Shown here: positions 35,443-43,518 of the stretch, one piece after another
Layout of the letters: each line of letters begins with the position of its first letter
Numbering within the stretch: the first letter of the stretch is position 1
Assembly: GCA_937889225.1 (NCBI GenBank)
Contig: CALAST010000011.1
Coordinates: 1 to 47,821, forward strand
Origin: an uncultured Lachnobacterium sp.
GTDB lineage: Bacteria > Bacillota > Clostridia > Lachnospirales > Lachnospiraceae
Direction of reading: 5' to 3'
DNA length: 47,821 nt
The notes under the pieces: model-generated
Databases searched by the model: none
Told to the model about the DNA's origin: nothing
Seen by the model: only the letters and a program-made list of their open reading frames with translations
Made by a program: the position numbers and the translations under genes

Positions 35443-37038
35443 ATGAAAAAATTTGAGATTGGGACTTATAATTTTAATATAGAAGAATTGGAGGGGATAC
35501 CTTTTTTGGAAGATTATGAAATTATAAGTCTTGATGCATTGCAATATAAAAATAAAGAGTCTGTGCCATGCCTGTTTATTTTGCGAAATGTACCTGATTC
35601 GAAAGAGTTGTGGAGCAAAATAAGGGAAATAGAAATTCATAAAAAATCTGTTTGTTTTTTATTTTTAATTAAGCAAGAAGATTTTTCTTTAGTATACCAT
35701 GCCTGTCGCCATCAGAATGTATTTGTTTTTCACGAGAAAGAAGGAAGAGAGGCTTTTGAATTTTGTTTATCTGAAGCAATTATTCGATTAAGAATATTGA
35801 CTCAAATTGATGCAGGAACGAAAAAGTTGGCAGAGTATGAATATGATAAGCATCAGAAGATTATGGATAAACTCATTACCAATATTTTAAAAAAGCCAAA
35901 AGAAGTGGAATTATTATTGCCGGAAATCAATCAGCGTTATGGCACAAAATTGAAGGAACATAATTATGAAACATTTGTCATTAATGTAAACCAATACGAA
36001 CTTGGTTTGCAATCTTCGCATTTCAATAAAGAAATCACATTATTTGCACTTAACACATTGCATAGTGCGGAAGAACTTATTATGGGATTTCAAGAGCCAT
36101 ATGGCGTTATCGGAGTTTTGCATAGCACAGAGGGAAAACTGGATGAGACACGCAAAAAAGAATATGAACTGCTCTGGAACCGAATCATGAGTTTAAAACG
36201 ATTTTATGGAGAGTTTCAGCTTACGATTTCTGTAGGGAAAATGGTAGATAGTATTACGGAGATTGGAAATTCCTTAGAGCAGGCAGCATTGGTAAGGGAA
36301 TATTATATGACAACGGGAAAATATGTTCTTTTTGCGGAAGAAATAGAAGATGTTCAGCAGGAATTAGCAAATTATATTCCAAAACGTAAAATAAAAGAAC
36401 TGATTCGTTTCGTATCATTAGGAGATGTACGCCATGTGAACAGTTGGTTTTTACATTTTCATCAATTTATAGAACCAAAGTTTCTGAAATATCCGCCGGC
36501 ATTTATAAAGTTTTGCTGGAATGTTTATGCTGCCATGTCAGAAAATGAAAAAACGGCAAAACTTGCCGATTATCCGGAATGGAAATTTTTGACCTTATAT
36601 TATGTGCTGGATGGTTTTGAGCGGTGCAGGAAGTTGGAAGAATTATTGGTTGAGATTTGTCATATGATAAAAAAAGAAGATGACGATGGTCATGAGATTG
36701 CAGAAAAAGCTATTGCATATATGAAAGAGCATTACATGGAGCCGCTTAACTTGGATTTTATTGCAGAACAATGCGGGCTTAGCACAAGTTATTTCAGCCG
36801 TAAATTTAAAGAGCAGACAGGGGAAAATTATATTGATGTTTTGACGGATATCCGTATTCGTGAAGCACAGAGGCTTCTTGGCACAACAGACCTTTCCATT
36901 GGAGAAATTGTAGAGCAGGTGGGATATTGCGATGATAAGCATTTTCGCCGGGTATTTCAAAAAGCAACAGGACTTAGACCAGCGGAATATCGTAAAAAGA
37001 TAAAAGTGGAGAAGTTTGGGGATAGTTCTATTGATTAA
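35443..37038 (+). CDS. AraC-family transcriptional regulator (large form)
   Basis: This 531-residue regulator has its DNA-binding domain at the C-terminus (about residues 425-525): two helix-turn-helix units, DFIAEQCGLSTSYFSRKFKE and IGEIVEQVGYCDDKHFRRVF, ending RPAEYRKKI, the AraC signature. The first 110 residues look like a receiver-type fold (strand and helix alternation, VCFLFLIKQE, VFVFHEK) but I see no acidic phosphorylation pocket. The middle part resembles the regions of YesN-type clostridial regulators. I start at ATG 35443, 5 bases after AAGGGGA, rather than ATG 35425, which has no ribosome site. No sensor kinase is adjacent, so the signal is unknown. Confidence 0.9.
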   Translation: MKKFEIGTYNFNIEELEGIPFLEDYEIISLDALQYKNKESVPCLFILRNVPDSKELWSKIREIEIHKKSVCFLFLIKQEDFSLVYHACRHQNVFVFHEKEGREAFEFCLSEAIIRLRILTQIDAGTKKLAEYEYDKHQKIMDKLITNILKKPKEVELLLPEINQRYGTKLKEHNYETFVINVNQYELGLQSSHFNKEITLFALNTLHSAEELIMGFQEPYGVIGVLHSTEGKLDETRKKEYELLWNRIMSLKRFYGEFQLTISVGKMVDSITEIGNSLEQAALVREYYMTTGKYVLFAEEIEDVQQELANYIPKRKIKELIRFVSLGDVRHVNSWFLHFHQFIEPKFLKYPPAFIKFCWNVYAAMSENEKTAKLADYPEWKFLTLYYVLDGFERCRKLEELLVEICHMIKKEDDDGHEIAEKAIAYMKEHYMEPLNLDFIAEQCGLSTSYFSRKFKEQTGENYIDVLTDIRIREAQRLLGTTDLSIGEIVEQVGYCDDKHFRRVFQKATGLRPAEYRKKIKVEKFGDSSID

Positions 37039-37089
37039 TCCGTTTTACAGTTCATCACTTGGTACTTTCTTGATTAAGTTAAAAAAGAA

Positions 37090-37118
37090 TTGACTGAATT
37101 TTCGGAAAATAATATAAA
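37090..37118 (+). promoter_or_regulatory. Promoter P1 of the noncoding transcription unit
   Basis: TTGACT (37090-37095), a 17-bp spacer and TATAAA (37113-37118). Confidence 0.6.
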
Positions 37119-37176
37119 ATACATAAAAATTAAACAAATATTTAAAATAAAAATTTAAATTTTTTGAAAATAGTGC

Positions 37177-37205
37177 TTGACATTATGAAATAGTTGTGAT
37201 ATATT
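37177..37205 (+). promoter_or_regulatory. Promoter P2 of the noncoding transcription unit
   Basis: A perfect TTGACA (37177-37182), a 17-bp spacer and TATATT (37200-37205). This is among the best vegetative promoters in the window. A transcript would start near 37212. Confidence 0.75.
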
Positions 37206-37211
37206 AAATAC

Positions 37212-37926
37212 AACAAAAACAACAGACGAAAAAAGAAATCTAAGAACAAAGGATTTCGACAAAGAATCATCATTGATAATGACGAGAAAGTTATCGAAGA
37301 TGAAATTTAAGAAAGGAAGGTACGGTCCAAAAGGAACAGCAGATTGTAAAAAGCAACCCAAGCACCCCATATTGCGACAGGAAACCAGAGGCAATGATTA
37401 AAATGAAAAATAGGATAGAGCTTCGGAGTTGAGTATTTATTTAAAAACGCTATAAAGTTTTTAAAATAGATAAAATTTTAAAATACGGAGTCATTCCGAA
37501 ATAGCCATCAGGAAAACGAAATGTAGAAGATATGGAATATCGATAGTCAAGAAAGGCGATTAAAATCAAAGAATATCAAATATTTGAACTTATGAAATTC
37601 TTGAAGAATAGACAGTATCGAATATTTAAAGCGAAAAATTGAATATAGAGTATCTTAGATATGAATAAATGAGATTAATGTTTCAGAATAAATATTAAAA
37701 TATTGAAAAGTTTGAGATGTTAGTAATAAAAAGTATCAAAGAGATAGGATATCAAAAAAACGTATAAACCGACGTAAGATATCAAAAATAATAAAAAATG
37801 ATTGATTGAGAAATCGAAAAAGTATTGATATATCGAAAAAGAAAATAGTGAGGTAAAAGCCATTGGAATTTGAAGCAATGAGATAGGCGTTATCTGAAAG
37901 AGAAAAAATTCAGATAACGCCTTTTA
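37212..37926 (+). ncRNA. Candidate long noncoding RNA (about 0.7 kb), C-poor, with repeated TATCRA motifs
   Basis: No credible protein is encoded on either strand from 37039 to 38091. Two consensus-like promoters precede the stretch and a perfect terminator ends it. The transcribed strand is rich in A and G and very poor in C. TATCGA or TATCAA occurs at 37292, 37538, 37574, 37616, 37734, 37750, 37780 and 37831. Small hairpins are possible: GAAATC/GATTTC (37235-37257), CGGAGTCATTCCG (near 37486-37498) and CATTG/CAATG (37861-37880). A 33-codon frame at about 37300 (MKFKKGRYGPKG) lacks a clear ribosome site. It matches no RNA class I know: not tmRNA, 6S, RNase P or SRP. It sits between an AraC regulator and lysC. 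Confidence 0.5.
37886..37926 (+). terminator. Terminator of the noncoding transcription unit
   Basis: GGCGTTATCTGAA (37886-37898) pairs perfectly with TTCAGATAACGCC (37909-37921), followed by T4. The 13-bp perfect stem is strong. Confidence 0.92.
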
Positions 37927-37982
37927 ATGTGCTTTTTTTAGCATTTAAAACTATTTTTACATAAAATATATAAAGAAAAAAA

Positions 37983-38011
37983 TTGACGAATTTTAGACAT
38001 GGCATTATAAT
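37983..38011 (+). promoter_or_regulatory. Promoter of lysC
   Basis: TTGACG (37983-37988), a 17-bp spacer and TATAAT (38006-38011). The leader of about 75 bases before lysC holds only a small hairpin. I do not see the conserved parts of a lysine riboswitch. Confidence 0.75.
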
Positions 38012-38091
38012 AGGTGATGTTATGTGCGGCTATCAGGTAGGAAAGTGCCATAATAGAGCTATAAATCCACAGTATATATGAGGAGCAGAAA

Positions 38092-39411
38092 ATGGTAAAA
38101 GTAGTAAAATTTGGTGGAAGTTCTCTTGCAAGTGCAGAACAGTTTGCAAAAGTTGGAGATATTATCCGCGCTGATAAATCAAGAAGATATGTAGTGCCGA
38201 GTGCACCGGGAAAACGTAACGCAAAGGACACAAAAGTTACGGATATGTTATATGCTTGTTATGCATTAGCAGAACAGGGGAAGGAAATCAGAATTCCTCT
38301 TATGAAGATTAAAGACCGTTATGATTCCATTATTAATGGACTGGGCTTGAAATTATCTTTGGAAGAAGAATTTAAAATCATTTCTACAAACTTTAAGGAA
38401 AAAATCGGTGTAGACTATGCCGCTTCCAGAGGCGAATATTTAAATGGTCTGATTATGGCAAATTATTTGGGCTATGAATTTATTGATGCGGCAGAAGTGA
38501 TTTTCTTTGATGAAAATGGTGCTTTTAATGGAGATGAAACACACAAGGTTCTTTCCAAACGTTTGGAAAATGTAGAAAATGCCGTTATTCCGGGATTTTA
38601 TGGTTCAAAACCGGATGGAAGCATCTGTACATTCTCCAGAGGTGGTTCTGATATTACAGGTTCTATCGTTGCAAAAGCTTGTCAGGCTAGTATGTATGAA
38701 AACTGGACGGATGTATCCGGTTGTTTAGTAGCTGACCCACGAGTGATTAAAAATCCAAAATCAATTAAGGTAATTACGTATAGAGAACTTCGTGAATTAT
38801 CTTATATGGGTGCTTCCGTACTTCATGAAGATGCGGTATTCCCGGTTCGTAAAGCCGGAATTCCAATTAATATTCGAAATACAAATGACCCAAAGGCAGA
38901 AGGTACGATGATTGTGGAAAGCACATGTCAGAAATCGGATTACACCATTACCGGTATTGCCGGTAAAAAAGGTTTTGTAGCAGTAAGCATTGATAAGGAT
39001 ATGATGAATTCAGAAGTAGGATTTTGCCGTAAATGTTTACAGGCATTTGAAGAAAATGGTATTTCTATTGAGCATATGCCTTCTGGAATTGATACAATGA
39101 CCGTATTTGTGCATCAGGCAGAATTTGAGGGAAAAGAGCAGCAGGTAATGAGTGCCCTTCGCAGATTGGCAAATCCGGATTTTATGGAATTGGATGCCGA
39201 CTTGGCATTAATTGCAGTTGTAGGACGTGGTATGCGTTCACAGCGTGGAACTGCCGGTAGAATTTTCTCTGCACTTGCTCATGCAAATATCAATGTTCGC
39301 ATGATAGACCAGGGTTCTTCTGAACTTAATATTATTATTGGTATCAGCAATGATGACTTTGAGAGTGCAATTCAGGCAATTTATGATATATTTGTGGAAA
39401 CCAGATTGTAA
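38092..39411 (+). CDS. lysC: Aspartate kinase
   Basis: This enzyme phosphorylates aspartate, the first step to lysine, threonine, methionine and diaminopimelate. The 439-residue protein starts VKVVKFGGSSLASAEQF (KFGGSS nucleotide motif). It has the substrate site in TFSRGGSDITGSIVAK and two C-terminal ACT domains (about 300-365 and 375-439, with INVRMIDQGSSELNIIIGI). GAGGAG lies 8 bases before the ATG. It is followed by dpaA-dpaB, which draw on the same pathway for dipicolinate, an arrangement like spoVFA-spoVFB-asd-dapG in Bacillus. Confidence 0.95.
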   Translation: MVKVVKFGGSSLASAEQFAKVGDIIRADKSRRYVVPSAPGKRNAKDTKVTDMLYACYALAEQGKEIRIPLMKIKDRYDSIINGLGLKLSLEEEFKIISTNFKEKIGVDYAASRGEYLNGLIMANYLGYEFIDAAEVIFFDENGAFNGDETHKVLSKRLENVENAVIPGFYGSKPDGSICTFSRGGSDITGSIVAKACQASMYENWTDVSGCLVADPRVIKNPKSIKVITYRELRELSYMGASVLHEDAVFPVRKAGIPINIRNTNDPKAEGTMIVESTCQKSDYTITGIAGKKGFVAVSIDKDMMNSEVGFCRKCLQAFEENGISIEHMPSGIDTMTVFVHQAEFEGKEQQVMSALRRLANPDFMELDADLALIAVVGRGMRSQRGTAGRIFSALAHANINVRMIDQGSSELNIIIGISNDDFESAIQAIYDIFVETRL

Positions 39412-39425
39412 GAATGTAACACAAT

Positions 39426-39466
39426 AACGCTCCGTTTCATATTTTATATGGAAGGGAGCGTTTTTA
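39426..39466 (+). terminator. Terminator between lysC and dpaA that also holds the dpaA ribosome site
   Basis: AACGCTCC (39426-39433) pairs with GGGAGCGTT (39454-39462), extended by TTTCAT with ATGGAA, followed by T5. The 3' arm contains GGGAG, the Shine-Dalgarno sequence for dpaA at 39468. In a lysC transcript the hairpin would both stop transcription and hide the ribosome site. Confidence 0.75.
39438..39446 (+). promoter_or_regulatory. Possible sigma-K-type -10 box for dpaA
   Basis: CATATTTTA matches the sigma-K -10 form CATANNNTA. AC dinucleotides lie 15 and 17 bases upstream, against the usual 16. It sits in the terminator loop, 22 bp before the dpaA start. In Bacillus subtilis the dipicolinate synthase operon is sigma-K controlled. 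This is a suggestion only. Confidence 0.35.
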
Positions 39467-39467
39467 T

Positions 39468-40337
39468 ATGGATAGGCATACCATTATTTTTACAACCGAT
39501 AAGAGACAGAAACACTTAGGTGAATTGCTTCCCGGAAGCAGGGAACTTTGCTCCTTTCCGGAATATGAAAGGAGAAGAAAATTGCAGGAAGAAAATACGG
39601 AAAAAATTTATGTTCTTCCTACCCCTGTTTCGAAATTGGAGCAAAATGAAACGATAAAAGAAAAAATAAAAGAATTACTAAAAAATGAGAGCAAAAAAGA
39701 AAATATAACCGTTTTTGGCGGAGCGATTACAAGAGAGTGGAAAACTTTTTTGGAGGAACATGAAATCAGATATATTGATTTTATGGAACAAAAAGAAGTC
39801 GTAGAAGGCAATGCAAAGATTACGGCAGAAGGTGTGATAGCAGAACTTTTAAGTAAAAGTTCGGTGTCTATGGAAGGACAGCAAGTGTTGGTTACCGGAT
39901 TTGGTCGCTGTGCAAAAAGTATTGCAAAGAAGCTGACTGCTTTAGGAGCAAAAGTGATTATTTTAGCAAGAAGTGAAGCGGCGAGAGAAGAAGCATTTGC
40001 TTTGGGCTATGAAGCATATGATTTTCCTTGCGGAAAATGTATTGCCTCGCAAACCAATACGCTTATCAATACAGTTCCGGCATTGGTCGTAACAAAAGAG
40101 ATTCTCGAAAGGCTGCCAAAGGATGCAATTGTACTTGATATTGCGTCAAAACCGGGTGGTGTGGATTTTCGAGCAGCAAAAGAATTGGGAATCTATGCGA
40201 AACTCAGTTTAGGGCTTCCGGGGATTTACACGACGAAAAGTAGTGCCATGCTTTTCGAAAGAGCCATATCCGAATACGCACCCGTAAATAATGATAGAAA
40301 TGGGGGAAGGTTATGGATTTTTCAAATTATCATATAG
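39468..40337 (+). CDS. dpaA: Dipicolinate synthase subunit A (SpoVFA)
   Basis: DpaA with DpaB oxidises a dihydrodipicolinate-pathway intermediate to dipicolinic acid, the calcium chelator of the spore core. The 289-residue protein has the family layout. The N-terminal part is diverged. The C-terminal Rossmann domain has VLVTGFGRCAKSIAKKL (about residue 140), then IILARSEAAREEAFALGYEA, NTVPALVVTKEIL, LDIASKPGGVDF and LPGIYTTKSSA. It overlaps dpaB by 25 bp. The presence of this pair is the best evidence that the organism makes endospores. Confidence 0.95.
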   Translation: MDRHTIIFTTDKRQKHLGELLPGSRELCSFPEYERRRKLQEENTEKIYVLPTPVSKLEQNETIKEKIKELLKNESKKENITVFGGAITREWKTFLEEHEIRYIDFMEQKEVVEGNAKITAEGVIAELLSKSSVSMEGQQVLVTGFGRCAKSIAKKLTALGAKVIILARSEAAREEAFALGYEAYDFPCGKCIASQTNTLINTVPALVVTKEILERLPKDAIVLDIASKPGGVDFRAAKELGIYAKLSLGLPGIYTTKSSAMLFERAISEYAPVNNDRNGGRLWIFQIII

Positions 40338-40900
40338 GTTATGGAATTACAGGTTCTTTTTGCACATTTACAAAAACGAGACGGGAGGTTATACGTCTGA
40401 AAGAAATGGGTGCACAGATTACACCGATTTTTTCTTATAATACGCAAAAGTGTGATACCCGATTTGGAAGTGCAAAGGAATTTGTAGAAGGAATTTGTGA
40501 AATTACGGATAGTGAAGGTATTTGTACGATTCAGCAGGCAGAACCGATTGGTCCGAATAATTTTTTGGATATTATGGTGATTGCACCATGCACAGGCAAT
40601 ACTGCAGCGAAATTGTGCAATGGTATTGTAGATACACCGGTGCTTATGGCAGCCAAAGCCCATATGCGAAATGGAAAGCCACTTGTAATTGCCATTTCGA
40701 CAAATGATGCACTAGGGATGAATTTTAAGAATATTGGAGCACTTATGAATATGAAAAACATTTATTTTGTTCCATTTGGTCAGGATAATGCAAAAAGCAA
40801 GCCGAATTCTATGATTGCACATCTGGAACTTTTGCCGGAGACGATTGAGATGGCGATGAAAGGAAAGCAGATTCAGCCGGTGATATTGGGGGCTGAGTAA
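40313..40900 (+). CDS. dpaB: Dipicolinate synthase subunit B (SpoVFB)
   Basis: This 195-residue flavoprotein-like partner of DpaA resembles the Dfp/UbiX family. The start HIGYGITGSFCTFTKTRREV contains the flavin-binding G-x-TGS segment, and MVIAPCTGNTAAKLCNGIVD and TPVLMAAKAHMRNGKPLVIA follow the family pattern. Its start lies inside the end of dpaA, with GGGGGAAGG before the ATG, so translation is coupled. A terminator shared with asnB follows. Confidence 0.95.
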   Translation: MDFSNYHIGYGITGSFCTFTKTRREVIRLKEMGAQITPIFSYNTQKCDTRFGSAKEFVEGICEITDSEGICTIQQAEPIGPNNFLDIMVIAPCTGNTAAKLCNGIVDTPVLMAAKAHMRNGKPLVIAISTNDALGMNFKNIGALMNMKNIYFVPFGQDNAKSKPNSMIAHLELLPETIEMAMKGKQIQPVILGAE

Positions 40901-40973
40901 GAAGTACAAATTTGCTAAGTGAAGTGTTTTATGGAGTTGCAGTTTGGTTAGTGTTATTTTTATATTTGGGATA

Positions 40974-41008
40974 GGCGGCGTGATATTTAGTCACGCCGTC
41001 TATTTTTA
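40974..41008. terminator. Bidirectional terminator between dpaB and the asparagine synthetase gene
   Basis: GGCGGCGTGA (40975-40984) pairs with TCACGCCGTC (40991-41000) with one G-U pair, followed by TATTTTT. It lies between convergent genes. Confidence 0.85.
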
Positions 41009-42862
41009 AGATATCTCAATCGTTACATGATATTCTTTTAGCCAGTAACAAATCTGTAGATAATATGCTGCAAGCTGTGGTCCTGCCATAAGCTGTCCGT
41101 ACCACGGCTGTCCTAAGTCTTTTACTTTTGCACAGAAATTAGATACTTTATTTTTATCGACAAATGCATGAAGCGGACAGTCAGGTTTGGATAATTCCTG
41201 TAAAAGTGCAGAGTTTACCATAGTTTCGTATTTCGGGTCATATGTTTTTGGATAAGGACTTTTTTTACGCAGACGTATCTCATCGGATAAAAGACCAAAG
41301 GCATATTCGCGTAGGAGATGTTTGACCTCACCGTTTGGTGTTTTCATTTCATAAGGCACGTTGAATAGATATTCTGTCAACTCCTGATGTGCAAATGGCA
41401 TACGACCATCCATGCGATTATATGCGGCAGCTCTGTCGCCACGGTTGATTAAAGTTTGCATAAAATAGCGTATCGTTAAATAAAACGTTTTTCTGTGATA
41501 ATAAGCAGATGGCGTATTTTGCCCATCAAGCCCGATTTCCTGACAGGTAGTTTGATAAGCATTTTGGATGCAGTCTTTTAATGGAAGTGCTGCAATAAGG
41601 TTATCGTTTAGCAATGCACATCGAGTAGAAATATTTTTTGACCATGGGAATGTTTTTGGGTCATCTTCAGTATTGTGATACCATGGATAGCCGCAAAAGA
41701 TTTCGTCTGCACATTCGCCTGTATAAATGATTTTGTGATGTTCTCCTACTTTTTCGCAGAAATACAGATAAGAGGAATCAACATCTGCCATAGCCGGCAG
41801 GTCATGAGCAAGGACGGATTTTTTTAAGTAGTCAAATTGATTTTCATTATCGCAGATACAGACGCTGTGATTTGTGCCTAAGGCAGAAACCATTTTATGA
41901 ACATAAGGGGCATCCAGTGCAGGTTGAAAGGCATTTGCTTTAAAGTGCTGACCGCTGTTTGCAAACTCAAGTGAGTAGGTGCTTAACGGAGTTTGGGAGT
42001 CTGCTGCAAGTCGGGCTGTCACAACAGAGGAGTCGAGACCTCCGGAAAGCAGACAAGCACTTGGGGCAATGCAGCTTTTTAAAGAAGTAAGTGATTGCTC
42101 TAATAATTCTTTGATATGGTCCTTGGTATCAGCATAAGAATCCGTATGTTCATTGCATTGGAATGTATGGAATGGTTTTTCCGTAAGTGTGTTTTGGTTA
42201 TAGATAACCATTTGTCCCGGTTTTACTTCACGAATATTTTTAAAAATAGCACTTCCGGGAATGCGTGCAGGTCCAAGAGCGAAAAGTTCGGTAAGTCCTT
42301 CGTTGTCTAAGATAGGCGTGATATCGGGATGGGCGAACAATCCCTTTATTTCAGAAGCGAATACAAGGCTGTTTTTGGTTTGGCAATAGAATAGTGGTCG
42401 AAGCCCAAGTGCATCCCGATAAAGATACAACGTGTTGTTGCCTTTGTCATAAAGTCCAAGTGCAAAAGCACCTCGCAGTTTATCCACAAAATCTGCCCCC
42501 CAAACCATATAGGCATCAATTAAAACTCCCTCTAAAGAAAGTCCTTTTGTGTAAATTTGTTTTTCTTCCAATGCTTTTGCAATGTCTGAGGCATTGGAAA
42601 TAAAGCCATCAAAAAAAATTGTGTAGCTATTTTCATGAATGTGTTTTGTGGTGGGCTGTATTTCATGTGGAAAAGAACCCGGAATATATCCTGCTAATAA
42701 GAAATTTTGATTAAATGCTCCATGAGGGAAAAGGTGGAACGATTGTTCATCAGGACCGCGATGGATTAATGCCTCTGACATCTTGTGAATGGTTTTGATG
42801 CAAAAATCGTTCTTTTGTGGAAAAATATAATTCGGTTGAAAAAAACCAGCAATACTGCTCAT
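41006..42862 (-). CDS. asnB: AsnB-type asparagine synthetase with a degenerate glutaminase domain
   Basis: This 618-residue protein has the two-domain layout of glutamine-hydrolysing asparagine synthetase. The synthetase half is intact: PP-loop LLSGGLDSSVV (SGGLDSS at 273-279), then YTGECADEIFCGYPWY. The N-terminal amidotransferase half is folded like the family (HRGPDE at 34-39, KLRGAFALGLYD, RDALGLRPLFY) but lacks the catalytic parts. It begins MSSIAGFF where MCGIAGF is required, so the N-terminal nucleophile Cys is Ser. The NGE loop is DGFISN (85-90), and the LGHRRL segment is LAGYIPG. No alternative upstream start supplies a Cys. It may use free ammonia or have another role. The ATG follows GAAGGAG. 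Confidence 0.93.
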   Translation of the reverse strand: MSSIAGFFQPNYIFPQKNDFCIKTIHKMSEALIHRGPDEQSFHLFPHGAFNQNFLLAGYIPGSFPHEIQPTTKHIHENSYTIFFDGFISNASDIAKALEEKQIYTKGLSLEGVLIDAYMVWGADFVDKLRGAFALGLYDKGNNTLYLYRDALGLRPLFYCQTKNSLVFASEIKGLFAHPDITPILDNEGLTELFALGPARIPGSAIFKNIREVKPGQMVIYNQNTLTEKPFHTFQCNEHTDSYADTKDHIKELLEQSLTSLKSCIAPSACLLSGGLDSSVVTARLAADSQTPLSTYSLEFANSGQHFKANAFQPALDAPYVHKMVSALGTNHSVCICDNENQFDYLKKSVLAHDLPAMADVDSSYLYFCEKVGEHHKIIYTGECADEIFCGYPWYHNTEDDPKTFPWSKNISTRCALLNDNLIAALPLKDCIQNAYQTTCQEIGLDGQNTPSAYYHRKTFYLTIRYFMQTLINRGDRAAAYNRMDGRMPFAHQELTEYLFNVPYEMKTPNGEVKHLLREYAFGLLSDEIRLRKKSPYPKTYDPKYETMVNSALLQELSKPDCPLHAFVDKNKVSNFCAKVKDLGQPWYGQLMAGPQLAAYYLQICYWLKEYHVTIEIS

Positions 42863-42990
42863 AAATAATCTCCTTCAAAAATACTTCATAGGAATTTTAT
42901 GCAGGGAATTTTGTGTTAAGAACGATTTTTGGTTAAAAAGACCCTTTTTGGGATTAAAATATAGTAGAAATGATAAGATTTTAAGAAAAT

Positions 42991-43024
42991 CGGGGTATAG
43001 AAGTTTTTTTTGTTTCTATACCCC
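42991..43024. other. Hairpin between the asparagine synthetase and TSCPD genes
   Basis: GGGGTATAGAA pairs with TTCTATACCCC around an A/T-rich loop (T8 on the plus strand). It lacks a proper T tail on the minus strand, so it is only a possible terminator for the TSCPD gene. Confidence 0.4.
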
Positions 43025-43044
43025 CCCAAGTAAATAACATATTT

Positions 43045-43293
43045 TTAAGCATTCAATGCTGCACGGCAAGCTTTTGCAAGCTGGTCGCCGCAAGAAGTAT
43101 TTTTTGGTCCACAGCAAATGCCGGAAAGTTTTGCTTCTACTTCTTCTACAGTAAGTCCTTCCACCAATTTGGATACTGCCTGAAGGTTTCCGTGGCAGCC
43201 GCCTGTAAATTTTACATTGTGGACAACGTTTCCATCTAATTCAAGTTCGATAAGTCGAGAACAAGTTCCGCTTGTTTTATAAGTGAATGACAT
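43045..43293 (-). CDS. TSCPD-domain protein (TIGR03905-like)
   Basis: This 82-residue protein matches the short TSCPD-domain family related to a C-terminal part of class II ribonucleotide reductases. The pattern is MSFTYKTSGTCSRLIELEL, then FTGGCHGNLQAVSKLVEG, then GICCGPKNTSCGDQLAKACR. The spaced cysteines (CS, GGC, CCG, SCGDQL) suggest metal or redox chemistry, but the role is unknown. I start at ATG 43293, with AAAGGAG about 8 bases upstream, instead of an ATG 18 bp earlier. Confidence 0.9.
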   Translation of the reverse strand: MSFTYKTSGTCSRLIELELDGNVVHNVKFTGGCHGNLQAVSKLVEGLTVEEVEAKLSGICCGPKNTSCGDQLAKACRAALNA

Positions 43294-43518
43294 AATAATT
43301 CTCCTTTGCATAAAATAATAGTTGTATTATACAAAAGAGTTGTGGGTTTTTCAAGGGAGTGTTAATAAAAAATTTACAATTCCTTAATGGGTTTTAGTTG
43401 AGAAATGTGGTATGAAATGGTAAAATACAAAATAGTATGTTTTTAATCATCATTATGAGAATGAAAACTTATATGTATTATAAAAATCTGATATTCTTTT
43501 AGTAAGAAGGAGCATAAA

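Noticed and set aside
37155..37394. Minus-strand 79-codon frame inside the noncoding unit
   Set aside because: It runs antisense to both promoters, has no ribosome site and no family resemblance.
37530..37840. CRISPR-like array suggested by the repeated TATCRA motif
   Set aside because: The repeats are only six bases long with irregular spacing. There are no 25-40-base direct repeats and no cas genes.
38012..38091. Lysine riboswitch in front of lysC
   Set aside because: The leader from the TATAAT box to the ATG is only about 80 bases and lacks the conserved L-box elements, so a riboswitch of about 170 bases cannot fit.
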